From assembly GCA_037127255.1 (NCBI GenBank), contig JBANSL010000004.1:7254001-7318000 (forward strand): a stretch of 64,000 nucleotides of DNA, written 5' to 3'. The DNA is from Persicaria tinctoria. Its lineage: Eukaryota; Streptophyta; Magnoliopsida; Caryophyllales; Polygonaceae. A program made the translations under genes and the position numbers. Numbering within the stretch: position 1 is the first letter of the stretch; each line of letters starts with the position of its first letter. The notes under the pieces were generated by a model. That model had not been told where the DNA came from. It saw only the letters and a program-made list of their open reading frames with translations, and did no database searches. Below are positions 31,078 to 43,137 of this stretch, piece after piece.

Positions 31078-32744
31078 TTGGGTGAAAATGGCAGTCGCAC
31101 ATCAACAATACAAAATTCCGTTGATCAACACTACGCAAACCATACCTCGCCTGTTGTATCTGAATGCGGAATCCTTTTTACAGAGAGGCTAGTCGACATG
31201 TTCTCCTTTGCTGGATATCCTCCAGAATTGGGAAGCAAAACCTTATAACGCTCCACTCAAAGCTTGTATATAATGACACCAGTCACAATGCACATGACAA
31301 TAAGGTTATCTAACAAGACAACAGTTACAATGCACATGACAATAACGACGTTGCAAACCATTTCCCACCCTATACATACCAACTGTTGCATGCCTGTCGC
31401 CCCTGAACATATCAAACGTCTCCGCATTCAGAGCAAACTTTGTAAGCTTTTATAAGGTTCAACCGAATATACGTCGAGGTAGTTTCGAATTTCACATGAG
31501 AGGAAGAGTTATAAACATGACACCTGACTACTACAAACATGACAGAAATCAAAGTGATGGCAAATCCATTAAATGTTCAAACGTATCTCAAGATTAAACA
31601 TATCCAAGTCGCCCTATTCCTGATATTTCGTATTCCACATATATAGACGTTCCCCAATTTCCCCAATTCCCCCCAATTTCGCCAATTCTCCCCATTCCCC
31701 CAATTTCCCCATCTAACTACAACCTATATATCCATTTTCATCCATTTCATCTCAGTCATCCCCAATTTTACCCAATGTTCAAGACCAACTGTTAATTTCT
31801 CCCAATTTCACTTCTATCCCCCTCGTCAAAACCTCCGTTCCGAAACTTTCCATCCCTTGGTTTTTACATGCCGATTGTTACTTCTTACATGACAGGGGGA
31901 ACTTGGAAGACAAATTTCGTTCTTCATCCCGACCCATTTCAAACAATGGCAATGCAAACACATTTGGTTCTTCCACTCGGTTCCTCGCCCTATCAATTTG
32001 TGCAATCGGTAAATAATTGGTGGCGTTAGGGTTTACTTACTTGACAACCGAAGGTTCGTCACTTGTATTTGGTATATGTGGTCTGTTTGATGTCGGCTTC
32101 TTCTTCTCCTTTGTGGCAATGTCTTGTTCTTCCTCTTCTTCCTTCCGTTTTCGATTTTCTGAGAGAGAGTGAGATAGCAACTCTAGGCCTCTCCCTTCCC
32201 CTTTATTAACCCTCTCTCATCGGCATTTGAGTTGAAAGGTTTTTTAAAAACCTGTCAATTCTCTCCCCATCAAAACGTCTCACTCTCTCTCCTCAATAAC
32301 TGCAGCCGGTCTCTCCCTCTCTTTTAACCGGTTGGGATGCAAGTTTTTAAAGGGTTAGGGGTTAAGTTTTACAATTTATGTGGAAAGTGGATAGGGGTGC
32401 AAACCGAACCGGTTATGTGGGTCACTTTTGCAAATTTCAATTTTTATTACCACTCATCGAAGATAACAAATTTATCGGTTACATACATTTTCGAATGGCA
32501 TGGATTGATAATAACAGAACGACATGTTTCTTAATTCTTGTATTTTTCAAGATTTATACTGTTGCTACTTCATCGTGTTCATCAGTTTGACAGTAAATGG
32601 TCAATGAGCTTAAACACACCTACTTACCCAACAAGACACCAACCCCTCCAGAATTTTGATGATTTTTCATTCCCGACTTATATATATACAGTACACACAC
32701 ACCCATTTTATATATAGTGCAGAGAAAAACATAAAAATTAAATT
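31078..32744. other. Leader-like and intergenic sequence
   Basis: 31600-31760 is rich in CCCCAATTTC words, and 32150-32300 has a CTCTCTCC-rich stretch, similar in style to the upstream region of the ULP gene at about 59200-59800. It is probably the 5' flank of the decayed ULP gene. No other gene is seen. Confidence 0.35.
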
Positions 32745-33250
32745 GTACAACTAGTGATTAGTTTTTATATAAATAATTCTATGAAATAGTGATTTATATT
32801 TTTTTTATCAATTAACTAAAATATGTAGAAATTTGTGGTTTATGATAACTTTCTATATATAAACTATGACAATATATTATTTTAATAATTTTTTTTCTAA
32901 AATCAACCCTAACATATTGATACCACAACATATAGATTTCTTAATAAATGTTATAGATAATCAATGTAATTTTAGATGAGCATGTTTGTATGCCATATTT
33001 GTTCTTCGCTCCTTTGTATTGTGCCTCCAATGGGGTTCGTGTCTCAATCGAATTGACGTGGATCAAATCACATATATATATTTGTTGTAAATTGTAATGA
33101 ACATATGAATTATATATTATTCATAGAAACAAAAACTTGAAAACAAATTAACAATCAGATTGAAAGCCTGTACTGCAATTAGTATCTAGAACCCTAAATT
33201 ATATATAATATGCTATATATGAAATTAACTAGCGATATGATGGAAGCAGA

Positions 33251-33670
33251 TCAAGCACGTTCGCCCCTAATCCGCATGGCAAGCTGAAGATCCTTGGGCA
33301 TGATGGTGACGCGCCTGGCATGGATGGCGCAGAGGTTGGTGTCTTCGAAGAGTCCGACGAGATAAGCCTCGGCGGCCTCCTGGAGGGCGAGCACTGCGTG
33401 GCTCTGGAACCGGAGGTCGCTCTTGTACTCCTGCGCTATCTCCCTCACCAGCCTCTGGAACGGCTGCTTCCTTATCAGCAGCTCACCCCCCTTCTGGTAC
33501 TTGCGGATCTCCCGGAGCGCCACCGTCCCCGGCCTGTACCTGTGCGGCTTCTTCACTCCCCCCGTCGTCGGCGCCGATTTCCTCCCCGCCGCCGCCGCCT
33601 TGTATGCTAGGCTCTTCCTTGGGGCCTTTCCTCCGAAGGACTTCCTCGCGGTCTGCTTCGTGCGTGCCAT
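33251..33670 (-). CDS. Divergent H3.3-type histone, copy 2
   Basis: 139 residues, intronless, with the same H3.3 diagnostic residues, the same Ala-Ala-Gly insertion before Arg26-Lys27, and the same Phe11, Ser19, Tyr22 and Gly-Gly57-58. It differs from copy 1 in keeping Lys14 and Ser28 and in having Leu rather than Val at canonical position 124. Copy 2 is thus nearer to canonical H3 at the modifiable residues. The frame is intact and the TATA box conserved, so both copies probably encode protein. Expression could be special to a cell type, but the sequence does not show which. It could instead be an expressed but neutrally drifting duplicate. Confidence 0.92.
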   Translation of the reverse strand: MARTKQTARKSFGGKAPRKSLAYKAAAAGRKSAPTTGGVKKPHRYRPGTVALREIRKYQKGGELLIRKQPFQRLVREIAQEYKSDLRFQSHAVLALQEAAEAYLVGLFEDTNLCAIHARRVTIMPKDLQLAMRIRGERA

Positions 33671-33778
33671 TGATCTAGAAACCCTAGAATTGATCGAGCT
33701 TCAGACGATTTGGGGATTATGTGACGGTTGAAGATCGATGGAATTGATGGTAAGAATTGGAGGATGGGGGTGGGTGCC

Positions 33779-33786
33779 TTATATAG
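33779..33786 (-). promoter_or_regulatory. TATA box of H3 copy 2
   Basis: CTATATAA on the minus strand, about 109 bp before the ATG, equivalent to the box in copy 1. The MSA-like word 28 bp further upstream (33814-33824) is TCCAACGGCTG, with the last consensus base changed. Confidence 0.65.
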
Positions 33787-34754
33787 AGGTTGATGGGTGG
33801 GGGTCCAGAATGATCCAACGGCTGATATTGGCTATCCGTGTGCTTGTTTTGCACGTAATCTAATGGCTAATTCATGGATTTAATGGATTGTTTTTTCTTT
33901 TTTGTTGGCCTTTGATTGGCCAATTTACTGATATAGTTGATGAATGATGATTATTTAATATTTTTTTTTAATTAAATTTTATTTAATTTAATTAGTTGAT
34001 AAAGGATAAAAGATAGATAGATTTTTTTTTTTTTGTGTGTAGACAATAAAAGATAGATAGATAGATTTACCTTATAAAGGAAGAAAAAGTCAAAATTGTA
34101 GAAAACTACCCCTTAAATATTGTCTTTTGCATAAAATTAAAATTGTAGAAAAACACCCTCTATAATCAGTTTATTAGCAAAAATGCAGAAAACCGGCAAT
34201 TTCATGATCTATATCTTGACTGTTGCAAATCAATTTGCCCAAACTGAGAAATTAGGCTTTCAGTTTTTCCATAATGAGTCAAGGAATTATATATAAGAAG
34301 CAGCTAGAAGTAGAGGGTTTGACTGTGGCTGAACTATGGTTTTTGGTTGTAGTCGTGGTTGCTATAGGGTGGTTAGCGTAGGTACCACTGTCGTTTGCTT
34401 CATCCTTGGTTCTGCCATCAAAGGTGATGAATAATTTCCTCACAAGTATTTGGAAGGTGAATACGAAATTAAATTGGGTCATTTATAGAAAACGGTTGCC
34501 TGGATGGGAGATGATATAGTAGTTTAAATTTGTTTTGGTGTTAATATATTGGTCATATGGTAGTCAAGAAGCAAAGAGAGGATGTGAGGGAGTGAGTCAA
34601 AACTCCAAATATACCCTTATTGTAATGTAAAAGATAAGAGCAAAATTGCAATTTCACAAATTTCAACAGAAAAAGTAACGAAATCGAGGCTGGTGTTTTT
34701 TTCTGTTATAAAGGGTGGTTTGCTACGTACCATTTTTTTTTTGTTTTTTTTTTT

Positions 34755-35148
34755 GATTAGGTAAAAATTCGAAGGTCAGACAGGCCTGACTCATCGAGAG
34801 GCCGACCGAAGTCGGCAGACGGCGAACCGTCTAACAGAGCAACCTAAAAACAGAAATACAAATAATAGGCATAGTGAACCAAACAGAGATAAATTCTACA
34901 ACAAACGTTCCAAGAAGACCGAACACCCGAAACGCTGAGGAAGCCACCGAAGAACGCAGCCAAGCACCACTGAACAGTAGCACCACGGGCCAGTAATACA
35001 GCAGGACACTAACTCCTGTGGGTAGTGCAGACGAGCTCCAAGGAAAACTCTATCCCGAATACGGAGTCGCCTTTGAGCGCACCACCTCGACCCCAGCCAG
35101 ACCCGACTACAGACTCGACGCCCCCCAACCAAGCAGAAGATCTCCTAG
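34755..35148 (-). mobile_element. 5'-truncated LINE, 3' end only
   Basis: A T-run ending at 34754 is followed by GATTAGG; read on the minus strand, this is a LINE 3' end CCTAATC followed by a poly-A tail. The same GATTAGG plus T-run ends the long LINE at 37075, so both share a 3' terminal word. About 390 bp of noncoding 3' sequence remain. Confidence 0.6.
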
Positions 35149-35480
35149 CACTACAAGAAAAAACGGTTTGGGCGACAAACCGTTTCGTCGCACAAAGTAA
35201 CATTTTCGTCGCACAAAAGTTTTTGTGACGAAATAGATTTCGTCATTCAGCCGTCGCCTTAGCCCCGTCGCCCAAAGTTAGGGCGACGAAATTTCTTTTT
35301 GACGCTGTAAATGACCTTCCGTGACAAACAAAAATATTTGTCGCCATAGTATTTTATGACGAAAAAGGGAGTTGTCGCCCAAACAACGGGTGACAAATTA
35401 CTCGTTTTGTCGCCAAAACCTTGGGGTGACAAATGGAGATTTTGTCACAAAAAGCCATTATGTCACCCAAACTTTCAATC
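35149..35480 (+). mobile_element. CACTA element end (fragment)
   Basis: It begins CACTACAAGAAAAAACGG, the most common plant CACTA terminus, inserted at TAG after the LINE fragment. Subterminal copies of a GTCGC/GCGAC-containing word follow up to about 35470. The opposite end was not found. Confidence 0.7.
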
Positions 35481-35566
35481 CTTTTGTTGATCTTCATACT
35501 TTTATTTGTTCAGTTTTTCGATTTGTACATTAAACCCTACTGTTTTCTCTCCCTAATGCTACTGAT

Positions 35567-35636
35567 GGGGCATTCCGAGAATCGAACTCGGACCTCTCGC
35601 ATCAAAGCGAGAATCATACCATTAGACCAAATGCCC
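35567..35636 (-). tRNA. tRNA-Pro-like gene with six-base anticodon loop
   Basis: 70 nt folding as a tRNA: acceptor stem GGGCATT/AATGCCC, D arm, anticodon stem CTCGC/GCGAG, and T arm CCGAG-TTCGATT-CTCGG. It closely resembles plant tRNA-Pro, but the anticodon loop is TTTGAT (six bases instead of seven), so the proline anticodon is lost, and the variable loop is one base short. If U33 is kept in place the triplet would be TGA. It is most simply a tRNA-Pro pseudogene with intact promoter boxes. No terminator-like T-run was checked beyond the end. Confidence 0.72.
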
Positions 35637-35753
35637 TTCACAAATCTCATATAAAATCTTGCTCAATGAAGATCTTCAACACAATTTTAACATAAAATGA
35701 GAAAAAAAAAAACAAATAAAATCTTGAAAACTTGGATTAATCGCTAAATATTT

Positions 35754-35857
35754 ATATGATGCAGTAGGGAGAGTATAAGCCTTCATCCCCAATGAAAATA
35801 AATTAATATGATGCAGTAGGGAGAGTATAAGCCTTTACCCCAATGAAAATAAATAAA
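35754..35857. repeat. Tandem duplication, 2 x 52 bp
   Basis: ATATGATGCAGTAGGGAGAG repeats at 35754 and 35806, followed in each unit by AAGCC and CCCCAATGAAAATAAAT; a third partial copy of the last word is at about 35950. Confidence 0.8.
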
Positions 35858-37074
35858 TTACAATATACCTCGAAGCTCCAGCAGTCAGTTTTTTGCCTTC
35901 TCCAGCTCATATTTACGCATCCATTCAGCTGATGCGGCTTGAGCAGAAGCCTTCATCCCCAATGAAAATAAATCCTGATTACCTAAACAAAAATTTCCAG
36001 AAAAATACAAGTCCTCTATGCTTCAAAGAAGTATACCAGAAAAAGAATAAAGGATACTTGACTTGTGGAGAAATTGGTTCAGAATTTGCTTCGCATTAGC
36101 CAGGAGGACAGCTTCGACCTCTGCTTCCTGAAAAGCAGCAAGTCATGAAATGTCCATAAAAAACAAATCAAAACAGTAATGTTATCTACTAATGAACACA
36201 TAACAAGCCAAACCTCACTAAAGTCAATATAACCAAGGGGCAGATTCCCAACTGAGTTGACAAGGCATGGCAAACCAAGTAGAGTTTACTGTTACAATTA
36301 AAAGAAAGGGAACTGATTAAATAAAAAGTTTGGCAATAAAGGCATAAACACAAGCACAGAAGATCCATAGAACAACCATTAGTGGTGCAGTATGATCCAG
36401 TATCAGCCTGATTAACATCTTCCTGCTCTATTTTGTTAAGGCCCCATTCTTTTGGTGTCTGCGTGTCATGCAAATGTTCATCAACAAAACGAGATGTACA
36501 ATGGGAATGATTACCAGAGAAATGCCGGGGAGTTTTAACTCCAGCTCCCCATACTACAAGGGGGTGTCGGTGTCAGGGTGTCATGCAAATGTTCATCAAC
36601 AAAACGAGATGTACAATGGGAATGATTACCAGAGAAATGTCAAGGAGTTTTAACTCCAGCTCCCCATACTACAAGGGGGTGTCAGTGTTAATTAGTTGGA
36701 TGCCCACGTCCATGACTACCTGCCAAATGGACAATCCACTACGCCTTAGGCCCTTGGACACCAAAGATGACCACTGTTAAAAGACTTGAAATTTATCATT
36801 TTTAGATGTTAAAAGGCATAATTCAATTAAATTGGATTAAGGAAAAAAAAATCATATATTCTTTATTTAGTAATATTCATGACATCACATGTCAAATGTG
36901 CAATGTTTCAATTCCATCTACTCATATTTATAAGTAAAGCTTGCAGTGAATGTATAACCAAATAACTAAAACTGGTGTGGATCTTAAGACAGAGCAAGGG
37001 TTTCACAGATATTTTATCACTATACATTACCCTCTCACGTTGGACATTAGTATTTTAAAATCTGAGATTATGAG
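35858..37074. other. Region with exon-like scraps, no gene called
   Basis: Short minus-strand stretches look coding (ASAQAASAEWMRKYELEKAK near 35890-35960; QEAEVEAVLLANAKQILNQF near 36065-36130) and could be exons of one decayed or intron-rich gene. I do not recognise it. A 2 x 115-bp tandem duplication occupies 36463-36692. Confidence 0.3.
36463..36692. repeat. Tandem duplication, 2 x 115 bp
   Basis: Two adjacent units starting GTGTCATGCAAATG at 36463 and 36578, nearly identical (a few substitutions around CCGGGG/CAAGGA). Confidence 0.88.
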
Positions 37075-37117
37075 TTTTTTTTTTTTTTTGATTAGGAAAA
37101 TTTTGGGTGGGCTGACC

Positions 37118-40100
37118 CTACCCGGCAGCATTCTTGCGGATGAGGTCAAGAAAACCTGGGTCATTTTTAATATCGACTCCTCGGGCAGAGTGGCTAAGGT
37201 GTGCAACCTTATCCGCCACTCTATTGCCCATACGAGGAACATGAAAGAAATCTACTTCTTCCACAGTCGATAACAGGACTTGAGCATCCGAAAGTATTAG
37301 TTCGATCTCCCAAGGGTAGTTAGATTTTCTATTTAAGTGGTCAATGATTATCTTGTTATCTCCTTCTATTTGGATCTTTTCTATATTGAGTTGCCGCACT
37401 TGTTGGATCCCTATTTTAAGAGCTAATGCTTCCGCTGTGAGTGGTGTTTGTTTGCCCAACCGTTCGTGGTGTACAGAAATTGGGTGGCCTACCCAGTCCC
37501 TAATGATGGCACCAGCAGAGTTGTTGCCATTAGAAAGGGTTGATCCGTCGAAATTGAGTTTGAACGTGCCCCGGGGAGGCTTGCGCCAGGAAATTGTTTT
37601 TTTTTTCTTACATTTTCTAGGAGGGTACCGACGAGTAGGGCGAAAGTCCTCCTCGAAGTCAGCCTCAACTGCAGATGTTTTATTCCAGTTGTCTATATGA
37701 GATTTGATTAGTCGTAAGACTTTATCTTTTTGCGGGATGGCAGCCTGCTGAAAAATATGTTGGTTCCTAATATACCACATCGTCCACCACGAAAAAGCGA
37801 GGTTGGTCATAGCAGAAGAATTTAGGCTCGTCCCTAGAAGAGATAGAATGGGCTTAATATCCCGGGACTGTGCAATCAAGCAGGCAGCATTTGATTGGAC
37901 TTGGGACGGAAGCTGGTGGATCGCTTGGATAAAGGAACATTCCAGAAACAAATGGACCTCATCCTCTGGTGCTGCATTACACAGAGAGCAGGTGGAAGGG
38001 ACAGACGTACCCCGGTTGGACAGCCTAGTAGCAGTTGGGAGCCCGTCCTGAGCTATTTTCCAAAGAAAGTTTATGACTTTCGGGGGGATATTACTCTTCC
38101 ATATTCAGGCATTACTATCCAGGAGTGATGTTGACTGAGCTGTTATCAATTTATAAGCACTAGCAGTAGTAAATCAGCCTTCCCTATCCAGCCACCAGTA
38201 TAAGCGGTCTTGCAGAGTGGAGGCAGGAAGAGGGATGTCTTGGATCTCATTCACTATATCAATAGGAAGAGCCTCTTGGAGTTTTTCTTTCCACCACTTC
38301 CCCCCCCCCAAAAAAAAAAATATAATCACTAATAGTTTCGTCCTGATTGTAATTTTGAGGGCATTCTTCCCTGGCCGACAGAGAAGAGGTTGTGATCCAA
38401 TTATCTATCCAAAACTTAATTGATCCCCCATTTCCTATGGACCAAATAAGCCTCTTTTTAAATTTATCAATTAAAGCAGACAACTTGGACCACTGCCAAG
38501 AGCTAGACCCCGTGTTTTTGTAGTCAAAAATACTGGTAGAACGCATGTATTTATGTCTAATCAATGACACCCATACATTACTAGGCTCGGTCAAAATTTT
38601 CCATAACAGCTTCATCTGGAGAGCCACATTCATGTCGCTAGATTTCCGAATCCCTAACCCCCCAAAAAGCTTCGGTTTGCAGATCCTGTCCCAGCTAATC
38701 AGCGGACGGTACTGAAGATCCTTATTTCAGAAGAACGAGCGGTTTATCTGGTCGAGTTCTTTATGCAAAGCATCGGGGAGCATGAAATTCTGCATAACAT
38801 ATAGCGGCTTAGCGGAGAGGTTGGAGTTGATAAGGGTGGCACGACCTTGTTGGGAGAGGGCATTAGCCCTCCACTTTGTCAATTGTTGTTTAGATTTACA
38901 GATGATATCTTCGAACGTGGTTTTGGTAACTCTTCCATTGATAATGGGACAGCCTAAATACATTTCTAAAGGATTGTCATTTGAAACTAGATTTATGGTA
39001 ATTGACCTTTTGGCCCGACACTTTGCAGTATGAATCAACAATCGTCTTTACTTTGTTCCCTGCAGCCAAGCTGCCTTTCGAGAAGATTATGATATCGTCA
39101 GCAAAGGAAAGGAACGGGATCCGAGGGCCGTTATGTCCAATCGGGAACCCAATGTGTGTTTTATCTAGACTAGCTTCAACAGCCAGTTTCCGAGCCAGAA
39201 TCTCAGCCCCTAAAATAAATAGAAAGGGAGATAACGGATCCCCCTGGCGGAGGCCCCGTGTGGGATAAATCAGATCCGTAGGACCATTGTTGACTAATAC
39301 CGAGAAAGAAACCGTCGTGATACATTCCATTACCCAAGAGATAAACGTGTCGTGGAATCCAAACCTTTGAAGCACCATTTTTATGAAATTCCAGTCGACT
39401 CTATCATATGCTTTTTCCATATCTAGTTTGATTGCTAGCCATCCTTCATGTCCCCTCCTACTTTTGTAAGAGTGGAAAATTTTATGAGCTATGAGGACAT
39501 TGTCTTGAATAGCCATGTCTGATACAAAAGCACCCTGAAGAGGATGTATAAGTTTACCAACAACTTTTTTCATTCTGCAGTTAAGATTTTGGATATAATT
39601 TTGTAGACATTGGAACATAAGCTGATAGGGCGGTAGTGACAGGTGGTCGTGGGATCGTCTCTTTTAGGGATGAGGGAGATAAATGTATGGTTTATTTGTT
39701 TAAGTATTTTTCCAGAGTGGAAAAACTAGGGGTGGGCGCGGGACGGGACGGGACGGGACGGAGGTCGTCCCGCGTCCCGTCCCGCGTAATTTTTGCGGGA
39801 CGGGACCGGGACGGGATTCACTCTTTTTTTCTTCGTCCCACACGGGCCTTGTCCCTCGCGGGACGGGACGGGACGGGCCTTGTCCCTCAAATAAAAGAAA
39901 TTATAAAAAGTTAAAAAAAATTGATATATTTTGCGATTTTCAAAGACATAACAAATATAAATCTATAAAAAAATATTATATTTTACATGTTTTCCTATAT
40001 ATATACATACACATATTATTATATAATATATGTGTGTATATATACACTGATGAAGTACCATTAGTTTTTTTTGGTGGAATGGAGTAACATTATGCTACTG

Positions 40101-40198
40101 TGTATATACGTATGTTGTATGCATATTCATATACAGTGTATGTAATCTATATATAGAATAGATTATATATATTGCAGTATATATATGTAAAACATAAT

Positions 40199-40263
<65 letters not shown>

Positions 40264-41888
40264 ATATATGCGGGACGGGACGGGATTTGCGGGATTGAGA
40301 CGGGTCGTCCCACGTCCCGTCCCGCATATTTTTTGCGGGACGGGACCGGGACGGGATTCACTATTTTTTTTTGAAATCCCACCGGGACCGGGACGGGACC
40401 GGGATTTGCGGGATTTGTGCCCACCCCTAGGAAAAACCCTTTAACCGCACAGATTACAGATTTACCTACAATATCCCAATATTTTTTATAAAATTCAGCT
40501 GTAAAACCATCAGGGTCTGAGGATTTGTTCCTCCCAAGGTTGAAACCCGTTGTTTTAATTCCCGAGTTAGATGGGAGTTTTATGAGAAAATTGTTTTCCT
40601 CTGGCGAGATGGAATGTTGTATAAGGTCCAGCAACTCACTGAGGAGCCTGTCGTCTATTGGTTCTTTCTTGAATCTCTTCTCAAATTCCTTTTTTATCTC
40701 ATTCTTAACATTCTCTTCGCCCACAACCACCGTGCCAGAGGAAGAGGTGATGTTGCGAATTTGTTTCATGTGCCTTCGACATGTCGCCACTCGATGAAAA
40801 TAAGCTGTGTTGGAATCCGAGAGTTTGAGATGTTTGGTTTTTGCTCTTTGGCTCCAAAACGATTTTTGAAATAGTAAGAGCTTCTCTTTCTTAATGATGA
40901 GGCGTTTTTCCTTGCTTTGGTTTGATTGAGGGTCAATCCCGAATCCAGAGGATTGAATATATAGGAGCTCTAACTCCACCTCTTTCAATTGACGGAAGGT
41001 GTTTCCGAAGCTCGTTTTATTCCATTCTTTTGCCTTTTTTTTCAGGATTTTTTGTTTGAACATTAATTGGAACATGGCAGAGCCAGGGCAATTAGCCCGC
41101 CAGGATTGCTTGACTACATTATGGAAATCTTTCCGAAGTAGCCAGGTATTTTCGAACTTGAAAGGTGGGGCTTTGAAGCTAGGATTAACCTCAAAGGAGA
41201 TGGAAATTGGGCAATGGTCTGAAGAGGAGAAAGCACCATTATATGTGATCATGTTAGGAACCTGTTGGTGGACAAGCACCCAGTCAAGCTTTTCACGGAT
41301 GTTGAAATTTTCCTCCGGGTTCTTCCTTCATGTGAACGGATTACCAAAGGTGGGAAGGTCTATAAGTGAGCATTCGTTTTTTAACGAGATAAGTCGAGAA
41401 AACCTGGATATCCTGGGAGAGGCCCTGCCGAATTTGTCAGCACTGTAGAGGATCTCATTAAGATCACCCTGAACAATGCACGGAATAGGTGAGTCGTTGA
41501 CAATTGTTTTTAACATTTCCCAAAATGGTTCTTTTTCACTTGGTGTCGGCGATGCATAGACAAATAGGACTAAGATCGGAAACCCATCAAGCAGGCTTTC
41601 TAACCTAAGGCCGATAATACGCGGTAAGTGGACAACAATGGAGATATTAAAATTTAATAGCTGGTGAGATTTCCAAAGGACTCTTATTCCGCCGAATCGC
41701 CCGATAGCCGGTGACCAAGCCCCTTCATCAAATCCAATATTTCTCCACATCTTGTCGTCCGGAATGTTTTCCTTCTTAGTTTCCGCTAGTGCCATGATTT
41801 GAATATGTTCATTTTTACACATTGAATCAATTTCCGTCCAGAAAGTTCTTTTTCCTATCCCCCTACAATTCCAAAAGCACATATTCAT
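37118..41888 (-). pseudogene. LINE ORF2: endonuclease, reverse transcriptase, RNase H
   Basis: The start at 41888 (MNMCFWNCRGIG) opens an apurinic-type endonuclease with ALAETKKE, GGIRVLW and the late SSDHCPI. A TGA for Trp near 41330 breaks it. The reverse transcriptase follows (SSDPDGFTAEFYKKYW, then after the hAT insertion KLDMEKAYDRVDW, RGLRQGDPLSPFLF and the catalytic FADD near 39100). Then comes a zinc-binding and connection region (38259-38633), and a C-terminal RNase H domain at 37118-37640 (LNFDGSTL, AEALALKIGI, DFFHVPRMGN). Several stops and shifts separate the parts, so the protein is dead. The plant-type acquired RNase H at the end is a known feature of some plant LINEs. Confidence 0.9.
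39727..40429. mobile_element. Non-autonomous hAT element B (703 bp)
   Basis: TAGGGGTGGGCGC at the left and GTGCCCACCCCTA at the right, with a perfect 8-bp duplication GGAAAAAC (39719-39726 and 40430-40437). The same build as element A at 21628: GGGAC-rich ends and an AT-rich centre with a long (ATT)n at 40201-40260. It interrupts the LINE reverse transcriptase. Confidence 0.94.
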
Positions 41889-42187
41889 ATATAAATGTCG
41901 TTGGTAAAAGGACTTGTTTTCGGAGTCCTTAAACCAAGATGATTTTTATGTAGCATTGGACTTGCTAAAGTAAAAGGATAGGCCCGTGTAATCATACCAC
42001 TAATAAAACAAATGCATTTCAAATTGTTCTTAACAAGGTACATAATATCACAAATGTATTCCAAAGAGGTTATAGACCTCAGGTAAACAAAACGTATATA
42101 ACATGCATACCCAGGGCTAGTGAGATTACCCCAAATCCAACTTAGAAAATAGATTTGAAATGTGGTTTTAAACAAATAGATGGAACA

Positions 42188-43057
42188 TCATACAAACATA
42201 TCATTTCTACCGGGTGTGTTATCCCACAGCTTATGCAAACATATTAGAGAACCAACTACTACCACATTTATACCAAAGGCCAAAAGCAAACAAGGCCCAA
42301 TCCATACGGTGAAGCAAACATCCTTAGGGATAGGCAAACAAGTAGCTGTCAGAAGGTATAGTTGGACATTAATCAAAGCACCCCAGTAGGCATGTTCCAA
42401 AATCAACTTCTTCCTAATCTGATCCAGCACCACCCAGATAGTGATGACATCGCTAGAGATGACATCTCTGCTGTAAAATATTATTAACGAGAGGCAAATT
42501 TCATAATACCGTTTTGTAGAATAAATTGGTATACGTCTTAGCTTGACAGTGAGCAAGATGAGATCCCCCCAATAAAATTGTAAGAACAATCCCATCAACA
42601 AGGGCAATACCCACTCGGACACACCATGGTTTCCACTACTGCGGCTAGTATCTATTCTTCGCAATGACCTTACTATTATTTCACTTAAGTTTCCAGGAGA
42701 AAGGAGAGGGTATAAATCGCAACAAACAATTTGCGACCACCTAAAGTGCTTTAAAGATAACTGCAGCCCATTTTCCAGATCACAGATAAAAGAATCAGTA
42801 AACATGGAACCAAGGGGATGAACAAATCCAAGATCAAAAGTAACTATTAACCAAAACTCTAATTTATCAGTTAATAAACACTTTTGAAAGACTATCTTGG
42901 GATGCCGTTTAGACGAGCAATAATCAGCAGAATCGCCAAAACCAAAATCCAAAGGTTGGCGAGACAATAACCATTCCGGGAGGGGATACAATCTGAGCAA
43001 GACTACCAGCCGAGATCCAATCATGGGTATGATTGTATGAATGTTAACAGCAACCAA
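42188..43057 (-). other. Open frame of 289 codons, unrecognised
   Basis: A minus-strand frame rich in Leu, Ile, Trp and Phe, beginning MVAVNIHTIIPMIGS. I recognise no domain. It lies between the LINE ORF2 start and another long open frame on the same strand. It may be part of the LINE's 5' region, although the zinc knuckle expected of a plant LINE ORF1 is not visible. It may also be chance: hydrophobic composition alone does not show membrane function. Confidence 0.3.
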
Positions 43058-43137
43058 TCATGGGTATGCAAAAATTGAGCAAGACTACCAGCTGAGATCC
43101 AATCAAGGCTTTTTGGGTTAAATTGGAGCAAGTAAAT

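Larger units (their letters stand above)
32745..34530. repeat. Histone-H3 duplication, unit 2
   Basis: Partner of 25592-27560. Similarity begins near ACTAGTGATTAGTTTTTATAT and ends near GATGGGAGATGATATAGTA, after which the two loci diverge. Confidence 0.88.
37075..41888 (-). mobile_element. L1-type LINE with RNase H, ORF2 region
   Basis: Minus-strand non-LTR retrotransposon ending in a 15-base poly-A (37075-37089), preceded by CCTAATC. Order of parts: endonuclease, reverse transcriptase, zinc-binding region, RNase H. A hAT element splits it at 39727-40429. Its 5' limit is uncertain; sequence up to about 44241 on the same strand may belong to it. Confidence 0.88.
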
